Source of the DNA: Candidatus Chloroheliaceae bacterium
GTDB taxonomy: Bacteria; Chloroflexota; Chloroflexia; Chloroheliales; Chloroheliaceae
Reading direction: 5' to 3'
Assembly (NCBI GenBank): GCA_013390945.1
Contig: JACAUC010000025.1
Span: 1 to 36,399, forward strand
DNA length: 36,399 nt
In this document: in pieces, positions 1-7,691 of the stretch
Position numbering within the stretch: position 1 is the stretch's first letter
How the letters are laid out: each line of letters begins with the position of its first letter
Position numbers and translations under genes: made by a program
Notes under the pieces: model-generated
Databases searched by the model: none
What the model was told of the DNA's origin: nothing
What the model saw: only the letters and a program-made list of their open reading frames with translations

Positions 1-38
1 TTGCAAGTTCCTAAGCGATCTCCCTAGTTCCACAATCT

Positions 39-392
39 TTGTGGACTGTAAGGAAAATAGATCGCTCTTTTGTAATTAACTGTAACAATAACCTATCCAA
101 AACTGGTAGTGAAGATGTTGTTAAATTAATTACCAACTTGTCACATACCTTAAATATGAGGGTAGTCGCCGAAGGCGTGGAAACCAAAGCGCAGATGGAA
201 TTTTTGCGGACTATAGGTTGTGAAGAAGGTCAAGGCTATTTATTTAGCAAACCTCTACCACCCAACGAATTAGAAAACCTGATCGATTCAAACTTAATTC
301 TATCAGAGTTAATAGGAGTAGAAGACCTCGTTGGGGAATCGGTTGGAAAAAATCCCCCACCCCCAAAGGCACTTATATTTTCTACTATGTAA
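39..392 (+). pseudogene. EAL-domain (c-di-GMP phosphodiesterase) C-terminal remnant
   Basis: The translation carries the last part of an EAL domain. It shows the KIDRSFV segment at about residues 6-12, then the VVAEGVET motif near residue 42, and the QGYLFSKPLP signature near residues 64-73. In intact EAL proteins these parts line the c-di-GMP and divalent-metal site that cleaves c-di-GMP to pGpG. The glutamate-rich N-terminal half and the EAL motif itself are not present. In the same frame there is a TAA at 12-14, and the only upstream start is a TTG without a ribosome-binding site, so the gene is either frameshifted or a decayed fragment rather than simply cut by the window edge. The C-terminal ~40 residues after the domain match nothing I recognise. 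Confidence 0.75.
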
Positions 393-437
393 ATCCGCCT
401 CTTTTTAAGATTGGGGGATCTTAAAGTCTCCCGTTCC

Positions 438-489
438 CTAATCCCGATGTTTGGCCTAAACCAAATCGGGATTAGAAATCCCTCCTACA
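438..489. repeat. Palindromic repeat, family 2 copy
   Basis: CTAATCCCGAT (438-448) pairs perfectly with ATCGGGATTAG (465-475), followed by AAATCCCTCCTACA. The same core recurs at 10044-10068, in the array 21704-21988, and degenerately at 34352-34387. It sits between the EAL remnant and the Fur gene. Confidence 0.8.
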
Positions 490-504
490 TTAAGCCATTG
501 AGTT

Positions 505-533
505 TTGACCCTGACCACCAAAAAAGGTAAAAT
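505..533 (+). promoter_or_regulatory. Sigma-70-type promoter for the Fur-family gene
   Basis: TTGACC at 505-510, a 17-nt spacer, then TAAAAT at 528-533. This is close to the TTGACA/TATAAT consensus with ideal spacing and lies about 65 nt before the start of the Fur-family gene. No separate operator was identified. Confidence 0.6.
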
Positions 534-599
534 AAGCCTCAGTAGGATATTTTAGATTGAAAATGGTCTTTTACGTTCCAGAAAGAGGTCTTTGTAGTT

Positions 600-1262
600 A
601 TGGACTTGGACAAAGTTGGGCTGATTGAGCCGAGTGCTGAAAAAGAGACCAACGCGGTAGCCCTAACTACCCGCTTTCTCAAACAACATCAGCATCGTTT
701 AGACCGTCAGGTGTTACAATTGGCCCAAGCTTTGATACGGTACGGCTACAAGGTAACGGAACCCCGGCTGGAAATTATCGAGGCCATTACTACGTTCGAG
801 AGTGGTTTTACCTTGAACGAGTTACTAGAGCGTCTAAACGAACGCGCCCAAGAGAAAGGCAATCCACCACCGGGGGTAGCTAGTGCCTTTCGCACGGTTA
901 AGCTGATGACCGAAGAATTAGACCTGCTGCAACGGGTACATAGTGGGGATGGGTGTCATCGCTACACTTTGCAGCGCGGTCATCAGCACCAAATTGTTTG
1001 CCGCTGCTGTGAACGCACGGTTGAGTTTGAAGGCTGTGATTTTGAAGAGTTGACCACGTTTTTAGAAGAGCGAACTGGTTTTAGCCTAGAAGGACATTGG
1101 TTAGAGTTTTTTGGCCTCTGCCAACACTGCCGGATCGCTCAACCGAAGGGGCCGAGCGAAGGAGTAAGAGTGTTGCTTCCCCACGCACATCCCCACGCGC
1201 TCAAAGAAGGCCCACGCCCTGAGCCAGTCAATGTCAGTCCAGTTTTAAAAAGTTCAATTTAA
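600..1262 (+). CDS. Fur/Zur/PerR-family transcriptional regulator
   Basis: A 220-residue metal-responsive repressor of the ferric-uptake-regulator superfamily. Residues ~35-125 form the winged-helix DNA-binding part (LIRYGYKVTEPRLEII, then the recognition-helix segment ending in TVKLMTEELDLL). The dimerisation domain shows HQH at 128-130 followed by C134-x2-C137, and a second pair C174-x2-C177 (FGLCQHC), the structural zinc site of Fur proteins. The protein is longer than typical Fur (about 140-150 aa): it has ~40 extra N-terminal residues and a ~40-residue Pro/His-rich C-terminal tail after the last cysteine pair. The sensed metal (iron, zinc, manganese or peroxide) cannot be told from sequence. 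The start ATG is supported by an upstream AGAAAGAGG and a good promoter. Confidence 0.9.
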   Translation: MDLDKVGLIEPSAEKETNAVALTTRFLKQHQHRLDRQVLQLAQALIRYGYKVTEPRLEIIEAITTFESGFTLNELLERLNERAQEKGNPPPGVASAFRTVKLMTEELDLLQRVHSGDGCHRYTLQRGHQHQIVCRCCERTVEFEGCDFEELTTFLEERTGFSLEGHWLEFFGLCQHCRIAQPKGPSEGVRVLLPHAHPHALKEGPRPEPVNVSPVLKSSI

Positions 1263-1285
1263 ATTTTTAAGGAGGAAAGCCATTA

Positions 1286-1428
1286 ATGGCACTTGTAGAA
1301 GGTATTAAGAAAATAGGTGTAATCGGTTGTGGATTAATGGGGGGTGGTATCGCCCAAGTAGCCGCCAAATGGTCTTGGCAGGTTTCTACGGGCGCAAAAC
1401 TGGTAACGGGTTTTATACCTATAAGTAG
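1286..1428 (+). pseudogene. 3-hydroxyacyl-CoA dehydrogenase remnant with internal deletion
   Basis: A strong ribosome-binding site (AAGGAGGAAAG, about 1268-1278) precedes ATG 1286. The first ~28 codons encode the NAD-binding start typical of 3-hydroxybutyryl-CoA dehydrogenase: KKIGVIGCGLMGGGIAQVAA, a GxGxxG Rossmann motif. From about 1381 another frame encodes GFYGRKTGNGFYTYK followed by TAG at 1426-1428, which is the usual extreme C-terminus of the same family. The ~240 residues that should lie between are missing and the junction is out of frame. This looks like one internal deletion of a once intact fadB2/hbd-type gene. In the start frame a 49-codon ORF runs to 1435. The retained ribosome-binding site suggests that it may still be translated. 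Confidence 0.85.
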
Positions 1429-1470
1429 TAGGTAAAGCCCAATTTAAAGGGAAGTAGTAGGAGAATTTAG

Positions 1471-2226
1471 TTGAACATTGGTACAATCCAAATGAAGAGC
1501 CAAGCACTAGATGGAGTGGTTCCTTATACCATTCTATTACCTGACCCAGCAGAAGTGGGAGAGGGACCATACCCGGTGCTGGTGCAGTTGCATGGGCGCA
1601 ACGGCAATCATACCCGTTGGCTCTACAAATCTAACTTGACTGATTACGCCAAAAACCTACCCCTGATCGTGGTACTCCCGAACGGAGGTAATTTCTTATG
1701 GGCCAACCTCCATTCTATGTTGCGGTATGAAGATTTTATCGTACAAGATTTGTGGGAACATATTAACGCTACTTATCCTGTACGTCGGGATAGTCTTTGG
1801 GCTATTGGTGGTCTTTCGATGGGGGGCTATGGCGCACTCCGCTTGGGTCTAAAATACCCTGAAAAATATTGTTCGGTCTATGCCCATTCGAGTGTAATCC
1901 CTAATTATGAAGAATTGACTACGGCTTGGGCGGAACGGTTGGATTTTGTCACACCCGAACGTGCCGTTGACTTAGATTGTTATCATTGGGCCAATGAGAT
2001 AGACCGGTCAAAGCTGCCCCGCATCAGCTTTGATTGTGGCCTTGAAGATGGTCTGCTGGAACAAAATCGCCGCTTTCATGCACACCTGCAAAGTTTGGGG
2101 CTAGAGCATGACTACGCCGAATATCACGGTAGCCATACTTGGAGCTATTGGGATCTTCATGTGCAAAAGGCTCTGCTTCAACACGCCGATGCACTGAATA
2201 TCCAACCTGTGTTGGAGGAAAGATAA
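1471..2226 (+). CDS. Esterase-family alpha/beta-hydrolase
   Basis: A 251-residue cytoplasmic serine hydrolase of the putative-esterase (esterase D / PF00756-like) group. The nucleophile elbow GLSMGG places Ser116, the acid is most likely Asp193 in CGLEDGLL, and the general base His222 is in HGSHTWSYWD, an arrangement diagnostic of this family. The oxyanion region LHGRNGNHT is at 40-48. There is no signal peptide, so it probably acts on small cytoplasmic esters; the substrate cannot be named. The start is TTG (ttgaacattgg), preceded by a GTAGTAGGAGAA ribosome-binding site; Met8 is an alternative start. It lies downstream of the 3-hydroxyacyl-CoA dehydrogenase remnant in the same direction. Confidence 0.88.
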   Translation: MNIGTIQMKSQALDGVVPYTILLPDPAEVGEGPYPVLVQLHGRNGNHTRWLYKSNLTDYAKNLPLIVVLPNGGNFLWANLHSMLRYEDFIVQDLWEHINATYPVRRDSLWAIGGLSMGGYGALRLGLKYPEKYCSVYAHSSVIPNYEELTTAWAERLDFVTPERAVDLDCYHWANEIDRSKLPRISFDCGLEDGLLEQNRRFHAHLQSLGLEHDYAEYHGSHTWSYWDLHVQKALLQHADALNIQPVLEER

Positions 2227-2335
2227 CAAACTAACCTATCATCTCAAAAATTCGGTGTAGGGGCGTATTGCATACGCTATAATGGAACCAGAAAACTAGA
2301 CAAAAAGTTAGTGAGTTTTTAGATGGGAAAGGGTA

Positions 2336-2385
2336 GTGTAGGGGCTACTAAGATTTACAGACATAGCGTTTCCTTCCTTTTCGAT
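2336..2385 (+). repeat. 50-bp direct repeat, copy A
   Basis: Matches 3378-3427 at 49 of 50 positions in the same orientation. On the minus strand it contains GGAAGGAAACGCT plus ATG and about nine codons identical to the start of the gene at 3065-3406, so it is a duplicated gene start. It is followed by a quick stop. Confidence 0.9.
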
Positions 2386-2403
2386 GAGTTAAAATCCACC
2401 TTA

Positions 2404-2434
2404 GCTCCACAGGTGGTAGCAACACCTGTGGAGC
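2404..2434. repeat. Perfect 12-bp inverted repeat
   Basis: GCTCCACAGGTG (2404-2415) and CACCTGTGGAGC (2423-2434) are exact reverse complements with a 7-nt loop. No T-tract follows on either strand, so it is not a convincing intrinsic terminator; it may be another short palindromic repeat. Confidence 0.7.
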
Positions 2435-2678
2435 CAAAACCTTAGTCCATAGAAAGGTGATCTTAATTATAGCGCACGGCTACGTCCGGCGCAATCGCTT
2501 TTTGATAATTACGCCCGCTGCTCCGCCAAAGATCAGCACTATATAGGTGCTGCCGACTGGGTAAAACGGCATTTAGCGGATTATCAATTTATCCCTGATA
2601 ACACTGCTGGGTACTATCATTAGTCTGTCCGTGTCGAACCAGAATTAATCTCGGCATAAAACTTTTCTAATGAGGAAG

Positions 2679-3068
2679 TTATTTTAAACGACTTACCTGC
2701 TTAATTATCTCACTGGCATAATTCAAGGCTAGTTGTGTATCTTTAATCGTTACAGCTTGCGAATCCTTATAATCAGCCAAGATACGAAGATCATAAAGGC
2801 ACATTAACTTTAGATAAATCAAATTATATAGGGGATGGCTACGTCGCTGATAAAAATACCCTTTAACTTCCTGATGTTTGTAGTATCCGCTGGAGGGAGT
2901 GTAGGATGTATCATCTTCTATATATTTGCGTGCTTTCCAGTAAGCAGCATAATAGGCTCTACTAATTGCGGCACGGAGTTTCGCTTCTTCTGAACATGGA
3001 TTAGTAAAATTTCCAACCATTGATTGAGCAAAATAAAGATATTCTGACCAATTAAATTCGTGACTCAT
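2679..3068 (-). CDS. HEPN-like domain protein
   Basis: A 129-residue, mostly helical protein. The segment EAKLRAAISRAYYAAYWKAR (about 28-47), then HQEV and a later YDLRILADY, is the layout of HEPN-type proteins, which in bacteria often act as RNA-targeting toxins or as partners of small antitoxins. I cannot see an unambiguous Rx4-6H ribonuclease motif, so catalytic activity is uncertain. Its ATG overlaps the TGA of the upstream 113-aa gene by four bases (ATGA), which implies translational coupling and a joint function. It is the second gene of a two-gene unit flanked by 50-bp direct repeats. Confidence 0.7.
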   Translation of the reverse strand: MSHEFNWSEYLYFAQSMVGNFTNPCSEEAKLRAAISRAYYAAYWKARKYIEDDTSYTPSSGYYKHQEVKGYFYQRRSHPLYNLIYLKLMCLYDLRILADYKDSQAVTIKDTQLALNYASEIIKQVSRLK

Positions 3069-3406
3069 CGCGATCCTAGATTAACAGAGAGTTTTGCCAC
3101 AACTTCGTCTTGAAGATAATAGATCCATTCTTCCTCTAGTTTCAGAAGTTTGTTAAAAGCTTCATCAACATCATCCTCGAAACCAATCCAAACAGTTAAA
3201 TGCGTATCGGCAGGTGATTCGGGATCCACAAAGACCTCAAGGGCAAGTTGGGAAGCGGGGAAATAGTTCCTTATTTTGTCATGCGCTTCAATTAGCACCG
3301 GAACTAAAAACGCATGTATCTCCAGAAAAGCTGAAACTTCTTCCGCTCTAAGGAATTTATAGAGCTTACTTATCGAGGTGTAGGGGCTACTAAGATTTAC
3401 AGACAT
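3065..3406 (-). CDS. Small protein partnered with the HEPN-like gene (putative antitoxin)
   Basis: A 113-residue acidic protein that I cannot assign to a named family. It looks like a compact alpha/beta fold (EVFVDPESPADTHLTVWIGF, then an acidic helix). The ribosome-binding site GAAGGAAA sits 6-7 nt before the ATG. The first ~9 codons and the ribosome-binding site lie in the 50-bp repeat that is duplicated at 2336-2385. Being first and overlapping a HEPN-like gene by ATGA is the usual order of an antitoxin before its toxin, but that role is inferred from context only; a nucleotidyltransferase GSx10DxD motif is absent. Confidence 0.65.
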   Translation of the reverse strand: MSVNLSSPYTSISKLYKFLRAEEVSAFLEIHAFLVPVLIEAHDKIRNYFPASQLALEVFVDPESPADTHLTVWIGFEDDVDEAFNKLLKLEEEWIYYLQDEVVAKLSVNLGSR

Positions 3407-3427
3407 AGCGTTTCCTTCGTTTTCGAT
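3378..3427 (+). repeat. 50-bp direct repeat, copy B
   Basis: Partner of 2336-2385 with one mismatch. It spans the ribosome-binding site and first codons of the minus-strand gene at 3065-3406, so the two copies bracket the HEPN-like pair. Confidence 0.9.
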
Positions 3428-3516
3428 AAACCACAGACAAACACCGCTAATTTATCTAAAAATCATCTGTGTTCTCTGTGGTTCTCAGTGTTCATCTGTG
3501 TTACTAAACTAAAGAA

Positions 3517-5211
3517 TTACTCGGTGACTGCCCCCAGAGCGGCGGAAGTGACCAGTTTGCTATATTTTGCCAATACGCCGCGAGTATAGGTTGGCGCAGG
3601 GGCCGTCCAGTTTTGGAGGCGGGTGGCGATTTCCTCGTCGGTCAATTCCAATTCTAGGCGATAGTTTTCGCCGTCAATCAGAATTATATCGCCGTCTTGG
3701 ATGGCGGCAATAGGGCCACCAAGCTGAGCTTCCGGCGCAATGTGACCGACTACCAAGCCGTGAGTACCACCAGAGAAGCGGCCATCGGTAATTAGGCCCA
3801 CCTTTTCACCCAAACCTTTGCCCACTAGGGCGGCGGTTACGGCTAACATCTCGCGCATCCCCGGCCCACCCTTTGGCCCCTCGTAGCGGATTACCACTAC
3901 GTCGCCCGGCTGGACTACGTCGTTCATAATGGCTTTGAAGGTCTCTTCCTCACCGTTAAAGACTCGCGCTGGACCGCGTAGTTGGGTTACAGCCAAACCC
4001 GCGATTTTGCAGACGGCTCCTTCGGGCGCAAGATTGCCCCGCAAGATTACCACTGGCCCGGTGGGATGGAGCGGGTTATCTAGGGGTCGGACGATTTGCT
4101 GTCCCTCGGCAAAAGGCGGAGCATTTTTCAGGTTTTCGGCTAGGGTCAGACCAGTTACGGTTAGGGTATCCCCATGTAGCATACCTGCATCGAGCAATAG
4201 CTTCATTACGGCTTGAGTACCACCAGCCTTATCCAGATCATACATCGAATATTGACCACCCGGTTTGAGATCAGCCAAGTGGGGTACTTTTCGGCTGATG
4301 CGGTCAAAATCGTCAATGGTCAATGGTACATCAATCTGGCGAGCAATGGCGATTAGGTGCAACACAGCGTTGGTGGAGCCACCTAGAGCCAGCACTACCG
4401 TAATAGCGTTTTCAAAGGCGTTTTTGGTCAAAATATCTTTGGTGGTAATGCCTTTTTCCAGCATCCGAATTACGGCTTGTCCTGCCGTATAGCAATCTTC
4501 CATTTTGCGGGCGGTGACGGCGGGCATCGAGGAACCACCCGGCAGGCTCATGCCCAAGGCTTCGATAGCGCAGGCCATAGTATTAGCGGTATACATTCCA
4601 CCACATGACCCGGCTCCTGGTATGGCTTTGACCTCCACCTCGTGTAACTGCTCCAGCGAAATTGAACCCGCACTATATTGGCCGACCGCCTCAAAGACGC
4701 TTACAATGTCTACATCATGTCCGGCGCAAGTTCCGGGCAGAATTGTACCACCGTAGACAAAAACGCTAGGAACATCGAGTCGGGCGAGGGCCATCAAGCA
4801 ACCGGGCATATTTTTGTCGCAGCCTCCAATTGCCACCACGCCATCAAAGCGCATCGCGTTCGCCACGAGTTCAATCGAGTCGGCAATTACCTCGCGGCTA
4901 GGTAGCGAAAACTTCATTCCTTCGTGGCCCATCGAAATACCATCGCTAACCGTAATGGTGTTGAAGATTTGGGGTACACCCCCCCCGACGCGCACACCCT
5001 CTTTTACCTTTTCGGCCAGCCGATTGATATGAAAGTTACAGGGCGTAATCTCACTCCAAGTGCTTGCTACACCAATCATCGGCTTCTCAAAATCCTCTTC
5101 CGCGAAACCGACCGCTCGCAGCATAGCGCGGTTGGGAGAACGTTCTACCCCATCGGTGGTCATCCAACTCCGCGTCTTTAGGCGGCGGCCTTTTTCGTTG
5201 GTTTCAGCCAT
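3517..5211 (-). CDS. ilvD: Dihydroxy-acid dehydratase
   Basis: 564 residues. It dehydrates 2,3-dihydroxy-isovalerate and 2,3-dihydroxy-3-methylvalerate to the 2-oxo acids in valine, leucine and isoleucine synthesis, using an iron-sulfur cluster and Mg. The conserved cysteines are visible: Cys58 (TPCNFH), Cys131 in [10 protein letters not shown] and Cys203 in [12 protein letters not shown]. The C-terminal beta-barrel part shows GRFSGGTHG. An in-frame ATG lies 16 codons upstream, but the ATG at 5211 is preceded at ideal distance by GAGGAGGAG, so the shorter start is preferred; length fits the family (about 550-570). It stands alone on the minus strand, without other ilv genes nearby. Confidence 0.97.
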   Translation of the reverse strand: MAETNEKGRRLKTRSWMTTDGVERSPNRAMLRAVGFAEEDFEKPMIGVASTWSEITPCNFHINRLAEKVKEGVRVGGGVPQIFNTITVSDGISMGHEGMKFSLPSREVIADSIELVANAMRFDGVVAIGGCDKNMPGCLMALARLDVPSVFVYGGTILPGTCAGHDVDIVSVFEAVGQYSAGSISLEQLHEVEVKAIPGAGSCGGMYTANTMACAIEALGMSLPGGSSMPAVTARKMEDCYTAGQAVIRMLEKGITTKDILTKNAFENAITVVLALGGSTNAVLHLIAIARQIDVPLTIDDFDRISRKVPHLADLKPGGQYSMYDLDKAGGTQAVMKLLLDAGMLHGDTLTVTGLTLAENLKNAPPFAEGQQIVRPLDNPLHPTGPVVILRGNLAPEGAVCKIAGLAVTQLRGPARVFNGEEETFKAIMNDVVQPGDVVVIRYEGPKGGPGMREMLAVTAALVGKGLGEKVGLITDGRFSGGTHGLVVGHIAPEAQLGGPIAAIQDGDIILIDGENYRLELELTDEEIATRLQNWTAPAPTYTRGVLAKYSKLVTSAALGAVTE

Positions 5212-5330
5212 TAAACTTGTCTCCTCCTCGTAATCAAGTATCTTTCTAATAACATTCATCTAACAACACCCTATTATTACACGCCTTGTGCCAGTTGAAA
5301 AGTCCAACAGGAGATTTTAACGCCGCAACA

Positions 5331-5373
5331 AATAAGAGCCATCCTCGTTTCAAAATTTGGGATGGCTCTTATT
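5331..5373 (-). terminator. Intrinsic terminator downstream of the NRAMP gene
   Basis: A perfect 14-bp stem: AATAAGAGCCATCC (5331-5344) and GGATGGCTCTTATT (5360-5373) with a 15-nt loop. On the minus strand it lies 24 nt after the NRAMP stop codon. T-rich sequence occurs on both sides, so it may work in both directions. Confidence 0.75.
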
Positions 5374-5397
5374 CTTTTTCTGCTTGCGTTTTTCTGA

Positions 5398-7053
5398 TTA
5401 GTTATTGCCCATAGCCATGCTGACTACCTTGACTACCAGTACTATGACGGTGATAACCAGATAACCCCGTAAAGTAAGCATCGCGATCTTCTGAGCGGTT
5501 GACCAAACTGGTTTAGGTAGAACTTCCAGCGGTGGCATTCTCCAGTTCAGCCGATCCAGTTTCGGTTCGGCTACCGCAGTAATTACACCATTTTTGCGGC
5601 GATTTATCAAGGTCATCAGGCCCGTGATTGCCAGTCCAACTATTAGGGCGAGGGTCAAACCAATCGAGAGCAACTCTACATCTACCTCCGGGAACATCGT
5701 GGTAATCGCCAAGATGAAGGAGAGTACCACCAGAATACCCACAATGATGCTACCGACTACGTTGAGCCAGAATTTGTTAACCCAAGGGCCAAGCACAGCC
5801 TTGTCGTTGCAGAGTAACAGTAGAAAGACGGTGGCACTCGGCAGTAATACCCCTGCCAAAGCTTGCACGGCTACGGTGATAAGACCTAATGGCGCATTTG
5901 GGATCAGGACGATACTAGCGGCGACTGCTACCAGTGCGGCGTAAATCCCGTAGAAGAGTTTGGCTTCCTTCCAACTGCGGTGGAGCGAGTGCCTGATTTT
6001 GAAGGTATCGCCAAAAGCATAGGTGGTCGAGAGCGTAACCGCTGCTGCCCCAATAATCGAGGCATTTAGTAGGAACATAGCGAACGCAGCACCCATGATC
6101 GGCCCGGAAAGGGAAGCCAACCCTGAAGCAACCGTTCCAGCATCTTGAAATTGTCCATCCATGCCCGTCCCGCCAAAGGTGAAAGCGGTGGCGATAATCA
6201 GCGAAGCGGCCCCTATTGCTGTAATCACGGCTCCGAAATAGGTATCGGCTTGTTCGTATTTGATCCAGCGTGGCGTAATGCGTTTGTCAATCACATTGGA
6301 CTGCTGAAAGAAAAGTTGCCAAGGTGCGACGGTTGTACCTACGATAGCGATAATCAGCAGCAAAATATCCGAATTCAGCTTGCCGCCTTGAATACCCGGT
6401 ACCAAAGTATCGTGCAAAATAGTACCACCATCGGGTTTGCTCAAGAAGATCAGGGTTGGAACCATCAGCAGATTAACGATGATGAGCAGATACATAAAAC
6501 CTTCCCAGCGTCGGAAGCTACCCGTGACGGTCATGACGATGAGCAAAACGGCTGAGACCGGCACCGAGATATAAGGGGGTACTCCAAAATAGCTCATAGC
6601 TAGGCTAATGCCGATAAATTCGGTGACGATGGTTAGGAAGTTGAGCAAGAAGAGGTCGCCTACTGAGAAAGCACCCCAAAACTTGCCAAAACGCTCGGTA
6701 ATCAGGCGAGCGTGACCTACGCCAGTGACAGCACCCAGCCGAACCACCATCTCCTGATTGACGATCAAGACCGGAATAAGCAGCAGAATAACCCAGAGCA
6801 GGCTAGTGCCGTAGTTCTGTCCGGCTTGGGAATAGGTGGAGACTCCACCGGCATCATTGTCGCCTACTGCCGTAATAAGCCCTGGCCCCATGATGGCAAG
6901 CATGGTCAAAATACGCTGTTTCCAGTTCCGGCGTGGTGCGTGGTCATGCTGGCGGACTGTGCCGAAAGCACCCCGAATATCACCCAAGTGGGCCTCATCT
7001 AGCACAGCAGTAGGAAGTACGCTGATTTCAGGCAATTCAAAGGTAGCGGTCAT
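5398..7053 (-). CDS. NRAMP-family divalent-metal transporter with variant metal-site motifs
   Basis: A 551-residue polytopic membrane protein of the SLC11/NRAMP (LeuT-fold) family with about 11 hydrophobic segments. Its cytoplasmic N-terminus is ~45 residues long. Transmembrane helix 1 reads MGPGLITAVGDNDAGG; the usual DPGN is replaced by DAGG (67-70), keeping the Asp but losing the Asn. Helix 6 reads VGTTVAPWQLFFQQ, where classical transporters have MPH; the metal-binding Met is Ala here (APWQ, 243-246). Classical members import Mn2+ or Fe2+ with protons. Loss of the soft Met ligand is a feature described for NRAMP-related Mg2+ transporters, so Mg2+ or Mn2+ are both possible. The ribosome-binding site GAGGAGGG precedes the ATG. 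Confidence 0.9.
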   Translation of the reverse strand: MTATFELPEISVLPTAVLDEAHLGDIRGAFGTVRQHDHAPRRNWKQRILTMLAIMGPGLITAVGDNDAGGVSTYSQAGQNYGTSLLWVILLLIPVLIVNQEMVVRLGAVTGVGHARLITERFGKFWGAFSVGDLFLLNFLTIVTEFIGISLAMSYFGVPPYISVPVSAVLLIVMTVTGSFRRWEGFMYLLIIVNLLMVPTLIFLSKPDGGTILHDTLVPGIQGGKLNSDILLLIIAIVGTTVAPWQLFFQQSNVIDKRITPRWIKYEQADTYFGAVITAIGAASLIIATAFTFGGTGMDGQFQDAGTVASGLASLSGPIMGAAFAMFLLNASIIGAAAVTLSTTYAFGDTFKIRHSLHRSWKEAKLFYGIYAALVAVAASIVLIPNAPLGLITVAVQALAGVLLPSATVFLLLLCNDKAVLGPWVNKFWLNVVGSIIVGILVVLSFILAITTMFPEVDVELLSIGLTLALIVGLAITGLMTLINRRKNGVITAVAEPKLDRLNWRMPPLEVLPKPVWSTAQKIAMLTLRGYLVITVIVLVVKVVSMAMGNN

Positions 7054-7691
7054 TGGTTTACCCTCCTCTTTCTCCTATATAAAAATTAGATTGAGCAACA
7101 AAAAGACAACTCTAAGTAGACTGCAAGGCAGATACTACAACGTATCAAAACACGTCCCGGTAATACAGTGATGCTTAAACTGAACGGTCGGGCACAGCGT
7201 TGTAACTCGGCCAGCTTTAAACTCTCAGAGAATTAGTAGTTGTGGGTGGGAGGATAAACCAGAGGAAACATTCCAGAAGATGAGGAAAGGAGAAGGAAAC
7301 GGATTAACCGTAAGCGCGGGTTTGATAAAAGAACAATTACATAAAATTCGTTAATTATTCTTCTTTTCGACCATTGCGCCTCCTACTTCTGGCAGAGTAA
7401 CCGGATTATCTCCCAAGCTACTACGATCTCCGTCCATAGTGGACTACTCCTTTCACTACACTGATACAGGCAATCTTTCTGCTAAATCAAAGGTTAATCA
7501 CTTAATCTTTGAAAAATAGCTTTAGCTGCCGTCAGTATAAAGCTTTCTACTCATCGAACTCAGTCAAAGACGTGGAAGTGAGTGAAACCTACTTCCTTAA
7601 CCATTATACCCACTACGTCAATACCTAAACCTGAAAATTCATTAAAATTAGTTTATGTAGTTAGCCGAGGCTAAATCTACCCCTAGAGAGG
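7054..7691. other. 640-nt region between PhaR-like and NRAMP genes
   Basis: I see no tRNA and no sequence that matches a riboswitch class I can recall (checked for the manganese yybP-ykoY and the magnesium M-box cores). It contains one short minus-strand ORF with a ribosome-binding site (7351-7437), a TATAAT on the minus strand at 7608-7603 without a clear -35, and a hairpin GGAAGT/ACTTCC around 7573-7595. Confidence 0.5.
7351..7437 (-). CDS. Putative 28-residue small protein
   Basis: ATG at 7437 is preceded by GAAAGGAGTAGTCCACT, a good ribosome-binding site (AAAGGAG) at suitable distance. The peptide starts MDGDRSSLGDNPVTLPEVGG and ends in VEKKNN before TAA. It has no membrane segment and no cysteine, so it is neither a typical toxin nor a lanthipeptide precursor. 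It lies about 300 nt upstream of the NRAMP gene on the same strand and could be a leader or a free small protein. Evidence is limited to start, ribosome-binding site and composition. Confidence 0.4.
   Translation of the reverse strand: MDGDRSSLGDNPVTLPEVGGAMVEKKNN

Larger units (their letters stand above)
2227..2678. other. Repeat-rich intergenic stretch without an intact gene
   Basis: Contains half of a family-1 palindromic repeat (2254-2277), one copy of a 50-bp direct repeat (2336-2385), a perfect 12-bp hairpin (2404-2415 with 2423-2434) and a promoterless open frame 2453-2623 without a start codon. The open frame reads like a protein C-terminus (for example DNYARCSAKDQHYIGAADWV) but I do not recognise the family. 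Confidence 0.6.

Noticed and set aside
2404..2434. Intrinsic terminator after the esterase
   Set aside because: Perfect stem but no T-tract on either strand, and it is about 180 nt from the stop.
5212..5259. Longer ilvD start
   Set aside because: The ATG at 5211 has a perfect ribosome-binding site, and the added 16 residues are not typical of the family.
7054..7350. Manganese or magnesium riboswitch before the NRAMP gene
   Set aside because: No yybP-ykoY or M-box core found, and no strong hairpin with a T-tract next to the start.
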